64,000 bases of DNA, taken from positions 63,214,697 through 63,278,696 of the forward strand of contig NC_054741.1 in assembly GCF_018143015.1 (NCBI RefSeq), given 5' to 3'. Of this stretch, positions 10,967 to 20,354 are shown piece by piece. The position numbers and the translations under genes were made by a program. Below the pieces are notes generated by a model. It did no database searches. It was not told the origin of the DNA and worked only from the letters and a program-made list of their open reading frames with translations. Source of the DNA: Lytechinus variegatus. Its lineage: Eukaryota > Echinodermata > Echinoidea > Temnopleuroida > Toxopneustidae. Each line of letters begins with the position of its first letter. Within the stretch, counting starts at the first letter, position 1.

Positions 10967-13693
10967 TCAGTCGTTCCCCTCTTGGATGTTCAGGCCATGA
11001 GGTTGGATGGTGCGAAGTCGTCTCATCCAGAGCTTCTCTCTGCTGGTACGGACTGAGTCAGGACGGGTACCTAAAGATTCGATGCCCTGTAGCATCATGT
11101 CAGCGATGGAGTGGTTGGGAAGGTTAAAATGGCGGCCAACTGGAGTGTCCAGCTTTGCTGTGTTGACGGTGGATCTGTGCCCGTAGAATCGTTTCTTGAG
11201 TGTGGTCTTGGTTTCCCCTACGTATTGTACCCTACAAACTCTGCAAGTGATGAGATATACAACCTTAGTGGTAGTGCATGTGATGTTGCCCTTGGTCTGG
11301 TGAGAAAGGCTGGTAGAGTTGCTGGTGAGAGCGTCTCCCTCGTGAATGTGTATTTCACATATGATACACCTGTTGCTGGTGCATTTGAAGGTGCCATGCT
11401 GTATGGGAGAAGAATGGTTAGTGAGGGAGGGCAATTCAGCACGAACAATGAGGTCCCTGAGATTCGGTGGGCGTCGGTATGCTAGAAGGGGAGTATCGGG
11501 AACGGCCTGTTGGAGACGATCAGAGGTGTGTAAAATGTGGTGGTTATCACACAGGATTTTGCGGAGAGGGGGTAGATTGGGATGGAAGGTGGTTACAAGC
11601 GGTATTCTGTCGGTAGTCTTCTTGTCACTTCTAGGTTTGAGAACTTCAGATCTGGGGAGAGAACGAACTTTGTTGATTGCCAGTTGGACTGCCCTGGCCC
11701 CGTGGCCCCTGGCACAGAGATGTTTCTGCAAATTCCTGGTATGGAAGGAGAAATCAGGGTCCTCGGAGCAGATGCGGCGAAGTCTGAGGGCTTGACTGTA
11801 AGCGATGCCGGTTTTGCAGTGACGGGGGTGGCAGCTGGATGAGTGGAGGTACTGGTGGGTATCTGTGGGTTTAGTGTACAGGGTGGTGGTGATACCGTTA
11901 GGCTTTTTCTGGACTGTGACATCAAGGAAGTGGGTTTCCTGTTGGGAGAAATCAGAAGTGAATTTGATGGTCCTGTGGAAGGAATTGATGTGGTCAATGA
12001 ATGTGTGGAGGCTATCTTCCTCCCTGGTCCAGATGAAGAAAATGTCGTCGATGTAACGCCACCAAATCCATGGGCGACAGGGGGCTGAATCTAACATCTG
12101 CTGTTCCAGCTTGGTCATGAAGAGACAGGCGAATGAAGGAGCCATCCGAGTGCCCATTGCTGTGCCGAATATCTGTAGGTAGTGCTGGTCCATGAAAGTG
12201 AAGTTGTTTTTTGTTAGTACATGAGACATCAGAGATTTGATATCGGAAATGGGGGGACTGGAATGGCCACTGGCGGCCAAGGCTTCACATGATGCTTTGA
12301 TACCTTCATCGTGGGGAATATTGGTGTACAGTGAAGAAACATCCAAAGTGCCGATGATCGCAGTCTCCGGTATCTGGTCCTTGATGTCATTGAGTTTCCT
12401 GAGAAAGTCTGGAGTGTCGTGGATGTAAGAGGGTGCACGTGAGACAAGGGGTTTAATGTGGTAATCAACAAAAAGGGAGATGTTCTCTGTTGGGGAACCA
12501 TTTCCTGAGAGGATGGGTCGACCAGGGTTGCCAGGTTTGTGGATCTTGGGGAGGAGATAGAAGCGGGCAGGTTTAGCATTAGTAGGGGAGAGAAATTTGT
12601 GGGCCTTCTCGGAGAGATGCTTGTTGTCTTTCATGTCATTCAGTGTCGATTGGATCTGTAGGGAGAAATTACAAGTGGGGTCAGAATCAAGGAGTGCATA
12701 GTGAGATCGATTATTGAGATGTTTCATGGCTTCATTGATGTACTGCTGGCGGTCCATGACGACGACGGCTGATCCTTTGTCTGCAGGCTTGATGATGATG
12801 TCGGACCTGTTTTTGAGTGATGAGAGAGCCTGGCGTTCTTCTCGAGGGAGGTTGTCATGTGCTCTGGTGTCGAGGGTATCTGTGGAGCAAACTTGGGATG
12901 AGACAGCTTGTTGAATGTAAGTTTCAAGGGAAGGAACTCTATTCTTGGGCGGAGTCCATGTGCTTTTCCGGTAGAAGGGCTCGGGATCAGAAGGGGGTTC
13001 ATCTAAAAAGAACTCTTTGAGACGTATCCTGCGATAAAATGTAGAGAGGTCTTGGCTGAGAGCTATCTGTTCAACTTCTGGTGGCGTTGGGCAAAACTTG
13101 AGCCCTTTAGAGAGAAGAGAGGTTTCTGCTTGGGAGAGAGGGGAGGATGAGAGATTAACAACCAAATGGGGGGATGCATCATTGTTGTTGGTATGTCGTC
13201 TAAATCTGTTTGACCGTTGTCGCTTCTTTGTGAGGTTACCTATTTTCTTGTTCCTGCGTTCAGTGAGGAGAGACCTGTGTTTAGAGAGATCAGATTCAAT
13301 TTCATCATTATACTGAAGCCACTGGGTGTGGGTACAACAAGAACGTAGTTTGTCTTCCAAGCTACTGATGTCAGCTGAAAAGGAATCAAGAGAAGCAATA
13401 CACTGTTCAGAGAGGATGTTAATTAGTCGAACTGAAGCTCCATGTAAGGTCTGGTTCCAGCGTTTGCGAAGTTCAGGTGTGAGAGTACCGAGACCGGGAG
13501 TGCAATGAAGTTGGAGGCCTGTGGGTATAATGCGATTGAGGGAATAAAATCTGTAATTGTCCTGGTGAAAAGAGGTCTTGAGGGCCTTCAACTTGATCTT
13601 CCTGAGCTGGTGAAATAAAGATAGATGGTTAGTCATGGTAGAAAAGAGACCTAGAATAAAAAAAAGTGTAAAACAAAGAAAATGGATATTCAT
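10967..13693 (-). CDS. Penelope-like reverse transcriptase with GIY-YIG endonuclease
   Basis: One uninterrupted frame of 908 codons. The reverse transcriptase core lies in the middle: F-Y-L-L-P-K-I-H-K-P-G, then G-T-L-D-V-S-S-L-Y-T-N-I, A-M-G-T-R-M-A-P-S-F-A, and the catalytic R-Y-I-D-D-I-F-F-I-W, followed by F-L-D-V-T-V. G-I-A-Y-S-Q-A-L-R-L-R-R-I is the usual Penelope post-RT motif. A cysteine pair region (C-T-S-N-R-C-I-I-C) precedes the C-terminal GIY-YIG domain, seen as V-V-Y-L-I-T-C, Y-V-G-E-T and K-K-R-F-Y-G-H. This is the architecture of endonuclease-positive Penelope-like elements, which prime reverse transcription at a cut target. The N-terminus is uncertain: an alternative Met about 20 codons in (M-T-N-H-L-S-L-F) avoids a hydrophobic leader that is probably repeat-encoded. 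Subfamily (Penelope, Neptune or Poseidon) is not resolved. Confidence 0.93.
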   Translation of the reverse strand: MNIHFLCFTLFFILGLFSTMTNHLSLFHQLRKIKLKALKTSFHQDNYRFYSLNRIIPTGLQLHCTPGLGTLTPELRKRWNQTLHGASVRLINILSEQCIASLDSFSADISSLEDKLRSCCTHTQWLQYNDEIESDLSKHRSLLTERRNKKIGNLTKKRQRSNRFRRHTNNNDASPHLVVNLSSSPLSQAETSLLSKGLKFCPTPPEVEQIALSQDLSTFYRRIRLKEFFLDEPPSDPEPFYRKSTWTPPKNRVPSLETYIQQAVSSQVCSTDTLDTRAHDNLPREERQALSSLKNRSDIIIKPADKGSAVVVMDRQQYINEAMKHLNNRSHYALLDSDPTCNFSLQIQSTLNDMKDNKHLSEKAHKFLSPTNAKPARFYLLPKIHKPGNPGRPILSGNGSPTENISLFVDYHIKPLVSRAPSYIHDTPDFLRKLNDIKDQIPETAIIGTLDVSSLYTNIPHDEGIKASCEALAASGHSSPPISDIKSLMSHVLTKNNFTFMDQHYLQIFGTAMGTRMAPSFACLFMTKLEQQMLDSAPCRPWIWWRYIDDIFFIWTREEDSLHTFIDHINSFHRTIKFTSDFSQQETHFLDVTVQKKPNGITTTLYTKPTDTHQYLHSSSCHPRHCKTGIAYSQALRLRRICSEDPDFSFHTRNLQKHLCARGHGARAVQLAINKVRSLPRSEVLKPRSDKKTTDRIPLVTTFHPNLPPLRKILCDNHHILHTSDRLQQAVPDTPLLAYRRPPNLRDLIVRAELPSLTNHSSPIQHGTFKCTSNRCIICEIHIHEGDALTSNSTSLSHQTKGNITCTTTKVVYLITCRVCRVQYVGETKTTLKKRFYGHRSTVNTAKLDTPVGRHFNLPNHSIADMMLQGIESLGTRPDSVRTSREKLWMRRLRTIQPHGLNIQEGND

Positions 13694-14730
13694 AACAAAT
13701 CAAAATATAAAGAGAAAAAAGTAAAGTAAATTAGAACTGAAAAAAAAAATATATATATATATATACACAAAGTTAATTAAATCAAGCTGAAAAGTAAAAT
13801 CGACACAGAACAGATTAGGACCCTGGGATAGAAAGGAAGTATTACAAAATATGGGAAAGAAGGTAAAATTAGAACAGACAAAGATACCAGAAAAACAAAG
13901 TTATACAAGTTAAACTGTGGAAGGAAAGTAAATAAGAAAACACTAAAATACAAAATATAAAGAAAGAGAAAAGTGGAGTAAATTTGAACTGGACCTAAAA
14001 CAATGATAATAAGAATACACAAAGTTAATTAAATCAAGCTGAAAAGTAAAATCGACACAGAACAAAACAGAAAAGACCCTGGGATAGAAAGGATGTATAA
14101 CAAAATGGGAGAGAAGGTAAAATTAGAACAGACAAATATACCAGAAAAAAACAGTTATACAAGTTAAACTGTGGAAGGAAAGTAAATAAGAAAACACTAA
14201 AACTATAAAATATAAAGAGAAAAGTGGAGTAAATTAGAACTGCACCGAAAACAGAATGATAAAAAGAACATGAAGAATACACAAAGTTAATAAAAACAAG
14301 CTGAAAAGTAAAAATCGACACAGAACAGATCAGAAAAGACCCTGGGATAGAAAGGATGTATTACAAAATGGGAGAGAAGGTAGAATTAGAACAGACAAAG
14401 ATACCAGAAAGAACAAAGTTATATAAGTTTAACTGTGGAAGGAAAGTAAATAAGAAAACACTAAAATACAAAAAATAAAGAAAGAAAAAAGTCGAGTAAA
14501 TTTGAACTGGACCTAAAACAGAATGATAATAAGAATACACAAAGTTAATTAAATCAAGCTGAAAAGTAAAAATCGACACAGAACAGATCAGAAAACACCC
14601 TGGGATGGAAAAGAGGTATTACAGAATGGGAGAGAAGGTACAATAGAACAGACAAAGATACCAGAGAAAACAAAGTAGTTCCAAGTTAAACTGTGGAAAG
14701 AAAGTAAAAAAAAAGACACTAAAATACAAG
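13625..14730. repeat. ~258-bp tandem repeats upstream of the Penelope ORF
   Basis: The anchor CAAGCTGAAAAGTAAAA recurs at 13783, 14035, 14297 and 14555, giving periods of 252, 262 and 258 bp. A partial unit lies at the ORF side and a partial last unit ends near 14730. On the element's own strand this is the 5' untranslated region, so it may be a promoter array. Purine-rich on the plus strand; the frames in it are pyrimidine-driven hydrophobic strings with no coding value. Confidence 0.85.
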
Positions 14731-14891
14731 TACAGAAAAATCAAACATACATGGAAAAAAACAAAACAAATTAGATAAGGAGGATCACATGGGAGTGATA
14801 CAACAGCAGAAAAGGAGATCAAAGGCAAAAAGAAGCTGCTGAAAACTGCTTATCTAAAAAAAAAAGAGCCAATGGAGTAAATTAGAGAGTC

Positions 14892-14942
14892 AAAAGGGGC
14901 CTAAGCTTTCGATCCTAGCAGAATTTTCGTCGGAGGCAAAAT
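14892..14942 (-). ncRNA. Hammerhead-like motif, internal copy
   Basis: Same 3'-end motif as at 9996-10048, inverted with respect to the copy at 15931-15985; one base of the stem II strand differs (GAAAATTC against GAAGATTC). Confidence 0.4.
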
Positions 14943-14949
14943 GAACAAA

Positions 14950-15985
14950 ATGAGACGACTTCGCACCATCCAACCTCATGGCCTGAACATCCAAGAGGGG
15001 AACGACTGATTACTCCTTCTTATCCACTTTCCATTTGTGTTCACATTTTTTCCCTCAGCTTTTTTAGATTAGTCACATTATAGTTTCTTTTTCTACTTTC
15101 CTCCCATATCTCATACAAGCTCAGCTCCAATTTTTTCTCCCTTATTCAGGCAATATAATAATCATTATATATATTTTTTGTTTTTTTCTCTCCACCCACC
15201 TCTTAGATTTACCACTTAATTATTTTTCCTTTTTCATGTTTTCTTAATACACCCCCTCTCTCATACAGCATCAGCTTCTTTATTTGCCTTCACCCTTTAG
15301 GCAATTAGCTTCCATTCCATATATACAGGTTTTTTTTCTACTATATAGTCTGCTGTTTTCCCCCCCACACCCAGCGGATCACTATATCAGTTTTATCTAC
15401 CATATGTATATACATTTATATATTTTTCACATAGATTCCTTTCTGGATATATTTACATACTTTTATACTTACAGATTTATTTTTACACTTACTTTCTTCT
15501 CTTAGTTTGTTTTTTGCTCTTTCATACATACTTATGTCTTTTGCACCTGTTCAGTTGTTCCCCATTCTTTCCCTTTTTTCCTCACTCTTTTGCACCAGTT
15601 TATTATGCCTTTCTTATTTACCTGTTTGACCCACCTCTCACTAATTCTCTTGTTATTCATCTCTTCCTCATACCCTCTATCACTGTTTTGTTCCAGATCC
15701 TGTTTGAAGTTGCCTGCCCCTATCTTAATCCCTCTTGGCTTGAGGTCTTTCTTTGGCCTTACTCACACCTACTTCCCTTTGTGTCTGCCTACTCCTTTTC
15801 TTTCTTCCCCTTCATTAACCTGATTGGTCATCTCTTCTCACTAATGCCCCTTTTGTCTCCTTGTTTCTAGTGTTGCTGTTGGATGTTTGTGGTGTATATC
15901 ATGGTTGTTCCACTTATATGTTTGTCATTTTGCCTCCGACGAAGATTCTGCTAGGATCGAAAGCTTAGGCCCCTTTTGACTCTCT
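14950..15985 (+). mobile_element. 5'-truncated Penelope-like copy (3' end only)
   Basis: Begins with the last codons of the ORF (M-R-R-L-R-T-I-Q-P-H-G-L-N-I-Q and stop at 15008-15010) and continues through the same 3' untranslated sequence as 10966-9991, in the opposite orientation. Hydrophobic open frames within it arise from pyrimidine-rich DNA and are not genes. Confidence 0.85.
15931..15985 (+). ncRNA. Hammerhead-like ribozyme motif, Penelope 3' end (right)
   Basis: Plus-strand copy of the motif described at 9996-10048: GCCT/AGGC stem I, CCGACGA core, GATTC/GGATC stem II, then GAAAGCTT. Confidence 0.5.
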
Positions 15986-16042
15986 AATTTACTCCATTGG
16001 CTCTTTTTTTTAGATAAGCAGTTTTCAGCAGCTTCTTTTTGC

Positions 16043-16056
16043 CAATTAATTTTATC
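16043..16056 (+). repeat. Target-site duplication, right copy
   Basis: CAATTAATTTTATC, matching 9977-9990. Confidence 0.85.
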
Positions 16057-16555
16057 CTCAAATAAAAATGGTATGTTCCATTCATAATTTCAGAAAATGA
16101 GCAAATTGCGATCTGTTCCAAAATCGGATCGCGAACAGTCGTGAGGTTTTTTCGGTGGCCTACAGAACTCAACAAATTACAACGTTTAAATCCAATAGCA
16201 CAATACCATATTATTTTTTTCTAACTTCTGCCTTTTCTCCCTTCCCAACTCCTCTTTTTTAGTTTGTAAGATATCTTATAATTTTGTATTAAAAATGAAT
16301 TTACTTGAATATCTTTAAGTAATCTTTTCTATCCTTCTGTTTTTGTTTACTTAACCTGTTCCTTTTTCTGATTTCTCTCTGTACTGATTCTTTGTATAAA
16401 ATAAGAGCACTTGGCAGTCAGTTGGTTAATTGCATTTTCCCTCCCTCTTCTTCCTCGCCTTCTCGTTTCTCTCTACAGGTGGCATCCTCGTCTGGTTGCA
16501 TAATTCTGATTTACACTTTCAAGCGTTCCGCCCTAAATGACAACTGTGTCTCATT
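16057..16555. other. Stretch without a supported gene
   Basis: Short frames only, ending in a C/T-rich run (16436-16480). Nothing recognised. Confidence 0.5.
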
Positions 16556-18178
16556 AATTTGATTTGATTTTATTGTTTACTTCTGCAATTACATCATTCG
16601 TATATAATACATTTTCCATAACATAACAAACATAGTATATTGAGAACTTTTTTGGCATGAATCATAACTAAATGTACTAAAATTATCATTACAAACAAAA
16701 CTGATCTCATACCAAATTAGTTAACATTTACAATTTGCAGGAGAAGGATTGTCATCATAAGCAGATTGCTTGAAAAAATGACAACCCCAGGTTAGAACTC
16801 ATTGATTAATATAATACATTAATACAGCAGAATCGATAAACAGTTCATTTCATGAAAAACAGCAGTAATGTAATTTGAGCAATGAAGATGGAGATGATAA
16901 GGATGAAGATGATGGTGAAATGGTGAAGATGAAGGCGATGGAGAGGATGATGGTGATGATGCTTTAATGATGACACATCGACACAGAAATTTTACTTCAA
17001 ATATTCTGATATCAACATAGATTTAACGTTTGCCTTAAATGAGTAAAGAGACGTGGATCTTTTTATAGATTCAGGTAGAGAGTTCCACAAATCAGGACCA
17101 TGGTGTCTTATGGATCTCTGCGCAATAAGCAATTTGGGGTTGATTAAATGGAAATTAGAAGAGTTCCGCGTAGGGTATGAATGGATAGATGTGTTCATAG
17201 TATAAAAATTGTGAAATGAAGGTGGGAGCATGTTATTTACGTATTTGAACATAAGCAGTAAGCTTTGAAATGAGTTTATGTCAAAAATAGTTAGAGTCTT
17301 TAGTTTATGGAATAATGGATTTGTGTGTGATAAATATTGCGAATTAGTACAAATTCGAATTGCTTTTTTCTGTAATAAGTATATTATATTAATTTTAGTT
17401 TTTGCACACGTTGCCCAAACTATATTGCAGTACGATATATACGGCAATATTAATGAATTGTATAGTAGAACGAGTGTAGTATGAGGAATTATGTTTTTCA
17501 TTTTGTAAAGTACACCTACGTTTCTGGAGATGTTAGTAGTTATACAACGTATATGTTCATTCCAATTTAAATGTTCATCTATTGTGACACCTAAAAACTT
17601 TGTTTCTTTTTCCTTTTGAGTGGAATATTATCTATGCTTATGTCGTATGGAAACTCAGTAATATGTGAACTTGTATGCGTAAAATACATAAAGTTTGTTT
17701 TGTCTATATTAAGTGAGAGCCTATTACATTTAAACCATAAAGATAGTTTAGGTAATTCACGATTAAATGTATCTACTAAAGTTTCTAAACTAGTGTTTGA
17801 ACAAAAAATGTTTGTGTCATCGGCAAATAATACAAATGATAATAAAGGCGTTACAGTAGTCAAATCATTAATATATATAAGGAAAAGTAAGGGGCCAAGG
17901 ATCGATCCTTGTGGAACTCCGCATTTTATTGACTGAAAGTTAGAAGAAATATTGTTGTGAGTGACATATTGTTTTCTATCAGACAAATAACTCTCAAACC
18001 ATGATAGTGCGATTCCCCGAATTCCATAATTTTCAAGTTTTTGAAGTAAAATCTGGTGGTCAAGAGTGTCGAATGCTTTGCTTAGGTCCATGAATACTCC
18101 TATTATGTGTTCTTTATTTGTCATTAAGAGGAAAGGTTGGAAAATATTATAATCAACGTCAGCACCAGAGAACATGTT
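16556..18178 (-). mobile_element. 5'-truncated non-LTR retrotransposon (jockey/CR1-like LINE)
   Basis: On the minus strand 18175-17591 encodes the reverse transcriptase palm and thumb: [26 protein letters not shown] and the catalytic F-A-D-D-T. The frame then shifts by one base within an A-rich run near 17605 and continues as T-K-F-L-G-V-T-I-D, then to 16992 through the L-P-Y-I-S-Y-C-N-I-V-W-A motif and W-N-S-L-P. The order is typical of the C-terminal RT half of jockey/CR1/L2-type elements. The 5' half, including any endonuclease, is missing; the 3' end is near 16556, where the sequence becomes AATCAAATCAAA. A dead copy. Confidence 0.88.
16865..16970. repeat. GAT/GAAGATG minisatellite in the LINE 3' region
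   Basis: Imperfect GATGAAGATG/GATGGTGA repeats within the untranslated end of the LINE. Confidence 0.7.
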
Positions 18179-18190
18179 AGATTTTTTCTA

Positions 18191-18257
18191 TTTTTTTCTT
18201 CTCCCTATCTTACTCTCTTTCTCTCTCTCTATCTCATACACACACACACATCCTATC

Positions 18258-18331
<74 letters not shown>

Positions 18332-18391
18332 GATAGGATGTGTGTGTGTGTATGAGATAGAGAGAGAGAAAGAGAGTAAGATAGGGAGAAG

Positions 18392-18398
<7 letters not shown>
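18191..18398. repeat. Near-perfect long palindrome with AT core
   Basis: The left arm (18191-18262: T-run, CTTCTCC, CT repeats, CA repeats, ATCCTATCTATTTC) is matched base for base in reverse complement by 18326-18398. The arms are about 72 bp and flank a (TA)n core of about 63 bp that is itself self-complementary. The whole 208 bp can form a cruciform. Confidence 0.9.
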
Positions 18399-18461
<63 letters not shown>

Positions 18462-18465
18462 CTAT
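18399..18465. repeat. TA/TG microsatellite
   Basis: (TA)n followed by (TG)n directly after the palindrome. Confidence 0.9.
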
Positions 18466-19560
18466 GCTTTTCTGCATTTATAAAATGAATATCCTCTTTC
18501 TCGCAATGATGTTTACACACACTTTCTCCGACAAGCACTTTATCCAAACTCATTTTCATTAGTACTATATATTCAACGTTTGATGTCATTAGCAATTCAT
18601 TTCACGTTTTGTTTTCATAGGAAGCGCTATTCATTATCATAGACCAAAATTTTATTTATAAATAAACAGACTTTGTATTGAATACTGAAGGTATATGATA
18701 TTTTATTCAATTCTTAACACTACAGGAGCAAAATTTACAAACACAAATACAAACCAATTATATACATCTACGGAAAGGAAAATAGTACCAAACTATACAG
18801 AAATAAAAGAAAAAAGAAATAGCGGTTTTTTCATATTGGAAACAACATGTGATTTTGTTTTCCAAATGTGTTTGTGGCGGTTTATAATAAGCTAGGTAAA
18901 TTAGTCGTAGATTTAAATCATTCGAATTAGTTTGGTGCACAAATGTTCAGGAAATTTTTACTCATATCTAACTCGGCTAAGCGAATTTCTTACTGTGGAA
19001 AGGAATGGGAAAAAAAAGAAAATTGCTTAACGATTAAAATGTGGAGAAATCAAATGAAAAAATAAAGCACAAGCTATGATTTCCAGCAAAAATAAAACAA
19101 ATCATATTATCTCAAACAAATCATAATCCATTATGACATTAAAAAACAAGAAAATCCGACAAAACATAATTCAATTGAAATCAATTCGCTTAAAGTCTAA
19201 TCAAATAATATTCAATGAAATCGTATAGGCTTTTTGAAATGAAAATAAAGGAAATCAAATCAAATTAATCAAATTAATTTAGGCCTAATTACAACAAAGG
19301 GACGCGAATCAGAGTGTGCAGCGTTTTGAGCGAGAGTCGTGGGATTCTATTCCAAGGCGGGTTCAGACTTCTCTAGAAATCTTTAGTCAATTCTCCTGGA
19401 CCGAGTAGTTGTCTTGGCTGTCGTGTTAGGTGTCTCATTGGTCACTGTGGCCATTTCTAGAAAACGAGAATCAAAATATAGATATCTATATAATTATAGA
19501 GATACACACGAACACACACCCTATTGTATGTGGAATGAAATGGAGAGACCTGTGTGGAAG
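18466..19560. other. Stretch without a supported gene
   Basis: AT-rich, with repeated AATCAAATCAAATTAA words near 19190-19285. No recognisable coding. Confidence 0.5.
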
Positions 19561-19680
19561 ATTGGACATTTCGGGCAGGCTGATAGTCTTCGGTCTTTCT
19601 GAAAAACCGAAAAACAACCTGCCTGAAACGTCGAGTCTGCTCTCCTGCTATACAGCTTTGCATGATGCCCTTATTAAATA
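19561..19680 (+). repeat. Structured repeat with nested stems (retroelement tail-like)
   Basis: ATTTCGGGCAGG pairs with CCTGCCTGAAAC further on, and CTTCGGT pairs with ACCGAAA inside it. It then reads GAAACGTCGAG and ends in ATTAAATAAAA. It resembles the 3' ends of Penelope-type or SINE-like elements but no coding part adjoins it. Confidence 0.4.
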
Positions 19681-19799
19681 AAAATGTATACGTATTCCCA
19701 TCAGATTTTAGCATTATACCAAGTAACTGAGTGTTCACCTTTCCGTTTTATTTAGTCATATTTTTTCTTCTTTTGTAAGTGCAAACACAAACAAAAGTA

Positions 19800-20175
19800 T
19801 TTTAAAAAAATACAAGGAACAATGCAAATATAGAAGTAAAAGAAGAAGAACGCTAAGAAGAAGAACAAGATGTAGACGAAGAAGAACAAGAAGGAAGAGA
19901 ATGAGAAGAAAATTGAATAAAGGGAGAAGGAGGAGGAAAAGGGGGAAGTGAAGAGGAATAAGAAAAACAAGGACAAGATGAAGAAGAAGAACAACGAGAT
20001 GGAACACAACAAGAAAAAGGGAGAAGAAGCAGGAGTGAAGAGAATGAGAAGAAAGAGGAAGGAGAAGAATGAGAAGAAGAACTTAAAGGTGAAAAAATGA
20101 GGAGAAAGAGGAGGTAAAGAGGAAAAAAGAAAAAAGTAAGAAGAAGAAAAGGGTGAAGAATGAGGAGAAGGGGAA
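19800..20175. repeat. Purine-rich (GAA/GGA) tract
   Basis: About 375 bp of almost pure A/G on the plus strand (AGAAGAAG, GGAGAAGAAG). On the minus strand it is a pyrimidine tract lying just downstream of exon 3 of gene B2. The long Ser/Phe/Leu frames on the minus strand are composition artefacts. Confidence 0.85.
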
Positions 20176-20354
20176 AAGGCCGGTCATTGCTACACACCGA
20201 CGAAACTCAGGATAAACTCCAGATAAGCAAAAGCATTTAGCTTCTGCCTACCATCGGACAGTTATTTAGTAGGTTTGGTTCGTGTGAACAGGTAAATGTA
20301 TCATCAATAGGTGGGCTGGCTTTCATGTAGCCAATTAACCCAAATTCTACTTAC

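Larger units (their letters stand above)
9991..16042. mobile_element. Composite Penelope-like element insertion
   Basis: The insertion is flanked by a 14-bp direct repeat, CAATTAATTTTATC, at 9977-9990 and 16043-16056. It contains a full-length minus-strand Penelope-like element (ORF 10967-13693) and, at its other end, a 5'-truncated plus-strand copy that begins within the last ~20 codons (about 14950) and carries the same ~1-kb 3' region. Positions 9991-11010 and about 14950-15985 are therefore long, nearly identical inverted arms. A further inverted extension of about 120 bp joins 14824-14942 to 15925-16042. Retained target duplication, an open ORF and near-identical arms all suggest a young insertion. 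Confidence 0.9.

Noticed and set aside
11111-13508. Plus-strand frames across the Penelope ORF
   Set aside because: Shadows of the minus-strand RT/GIY-YIG frame; no domains of their own.
13625-14730. CRISPR-like array
   Set aside because: Whole ~258-bp units repeat without spacers, and the genome is animal.
13777-14828. Repeated Tyr/Phe/Leu-rich minus-strand frames
   Set aside because: Created by the ~258-bp tandem repeats; no start context and no family match.
19752-20197. Ser/Phe/Leu-rich proteins on the minus strand
   Set aside because: They come from the purine-rich tract; composition alone explains the open frames.
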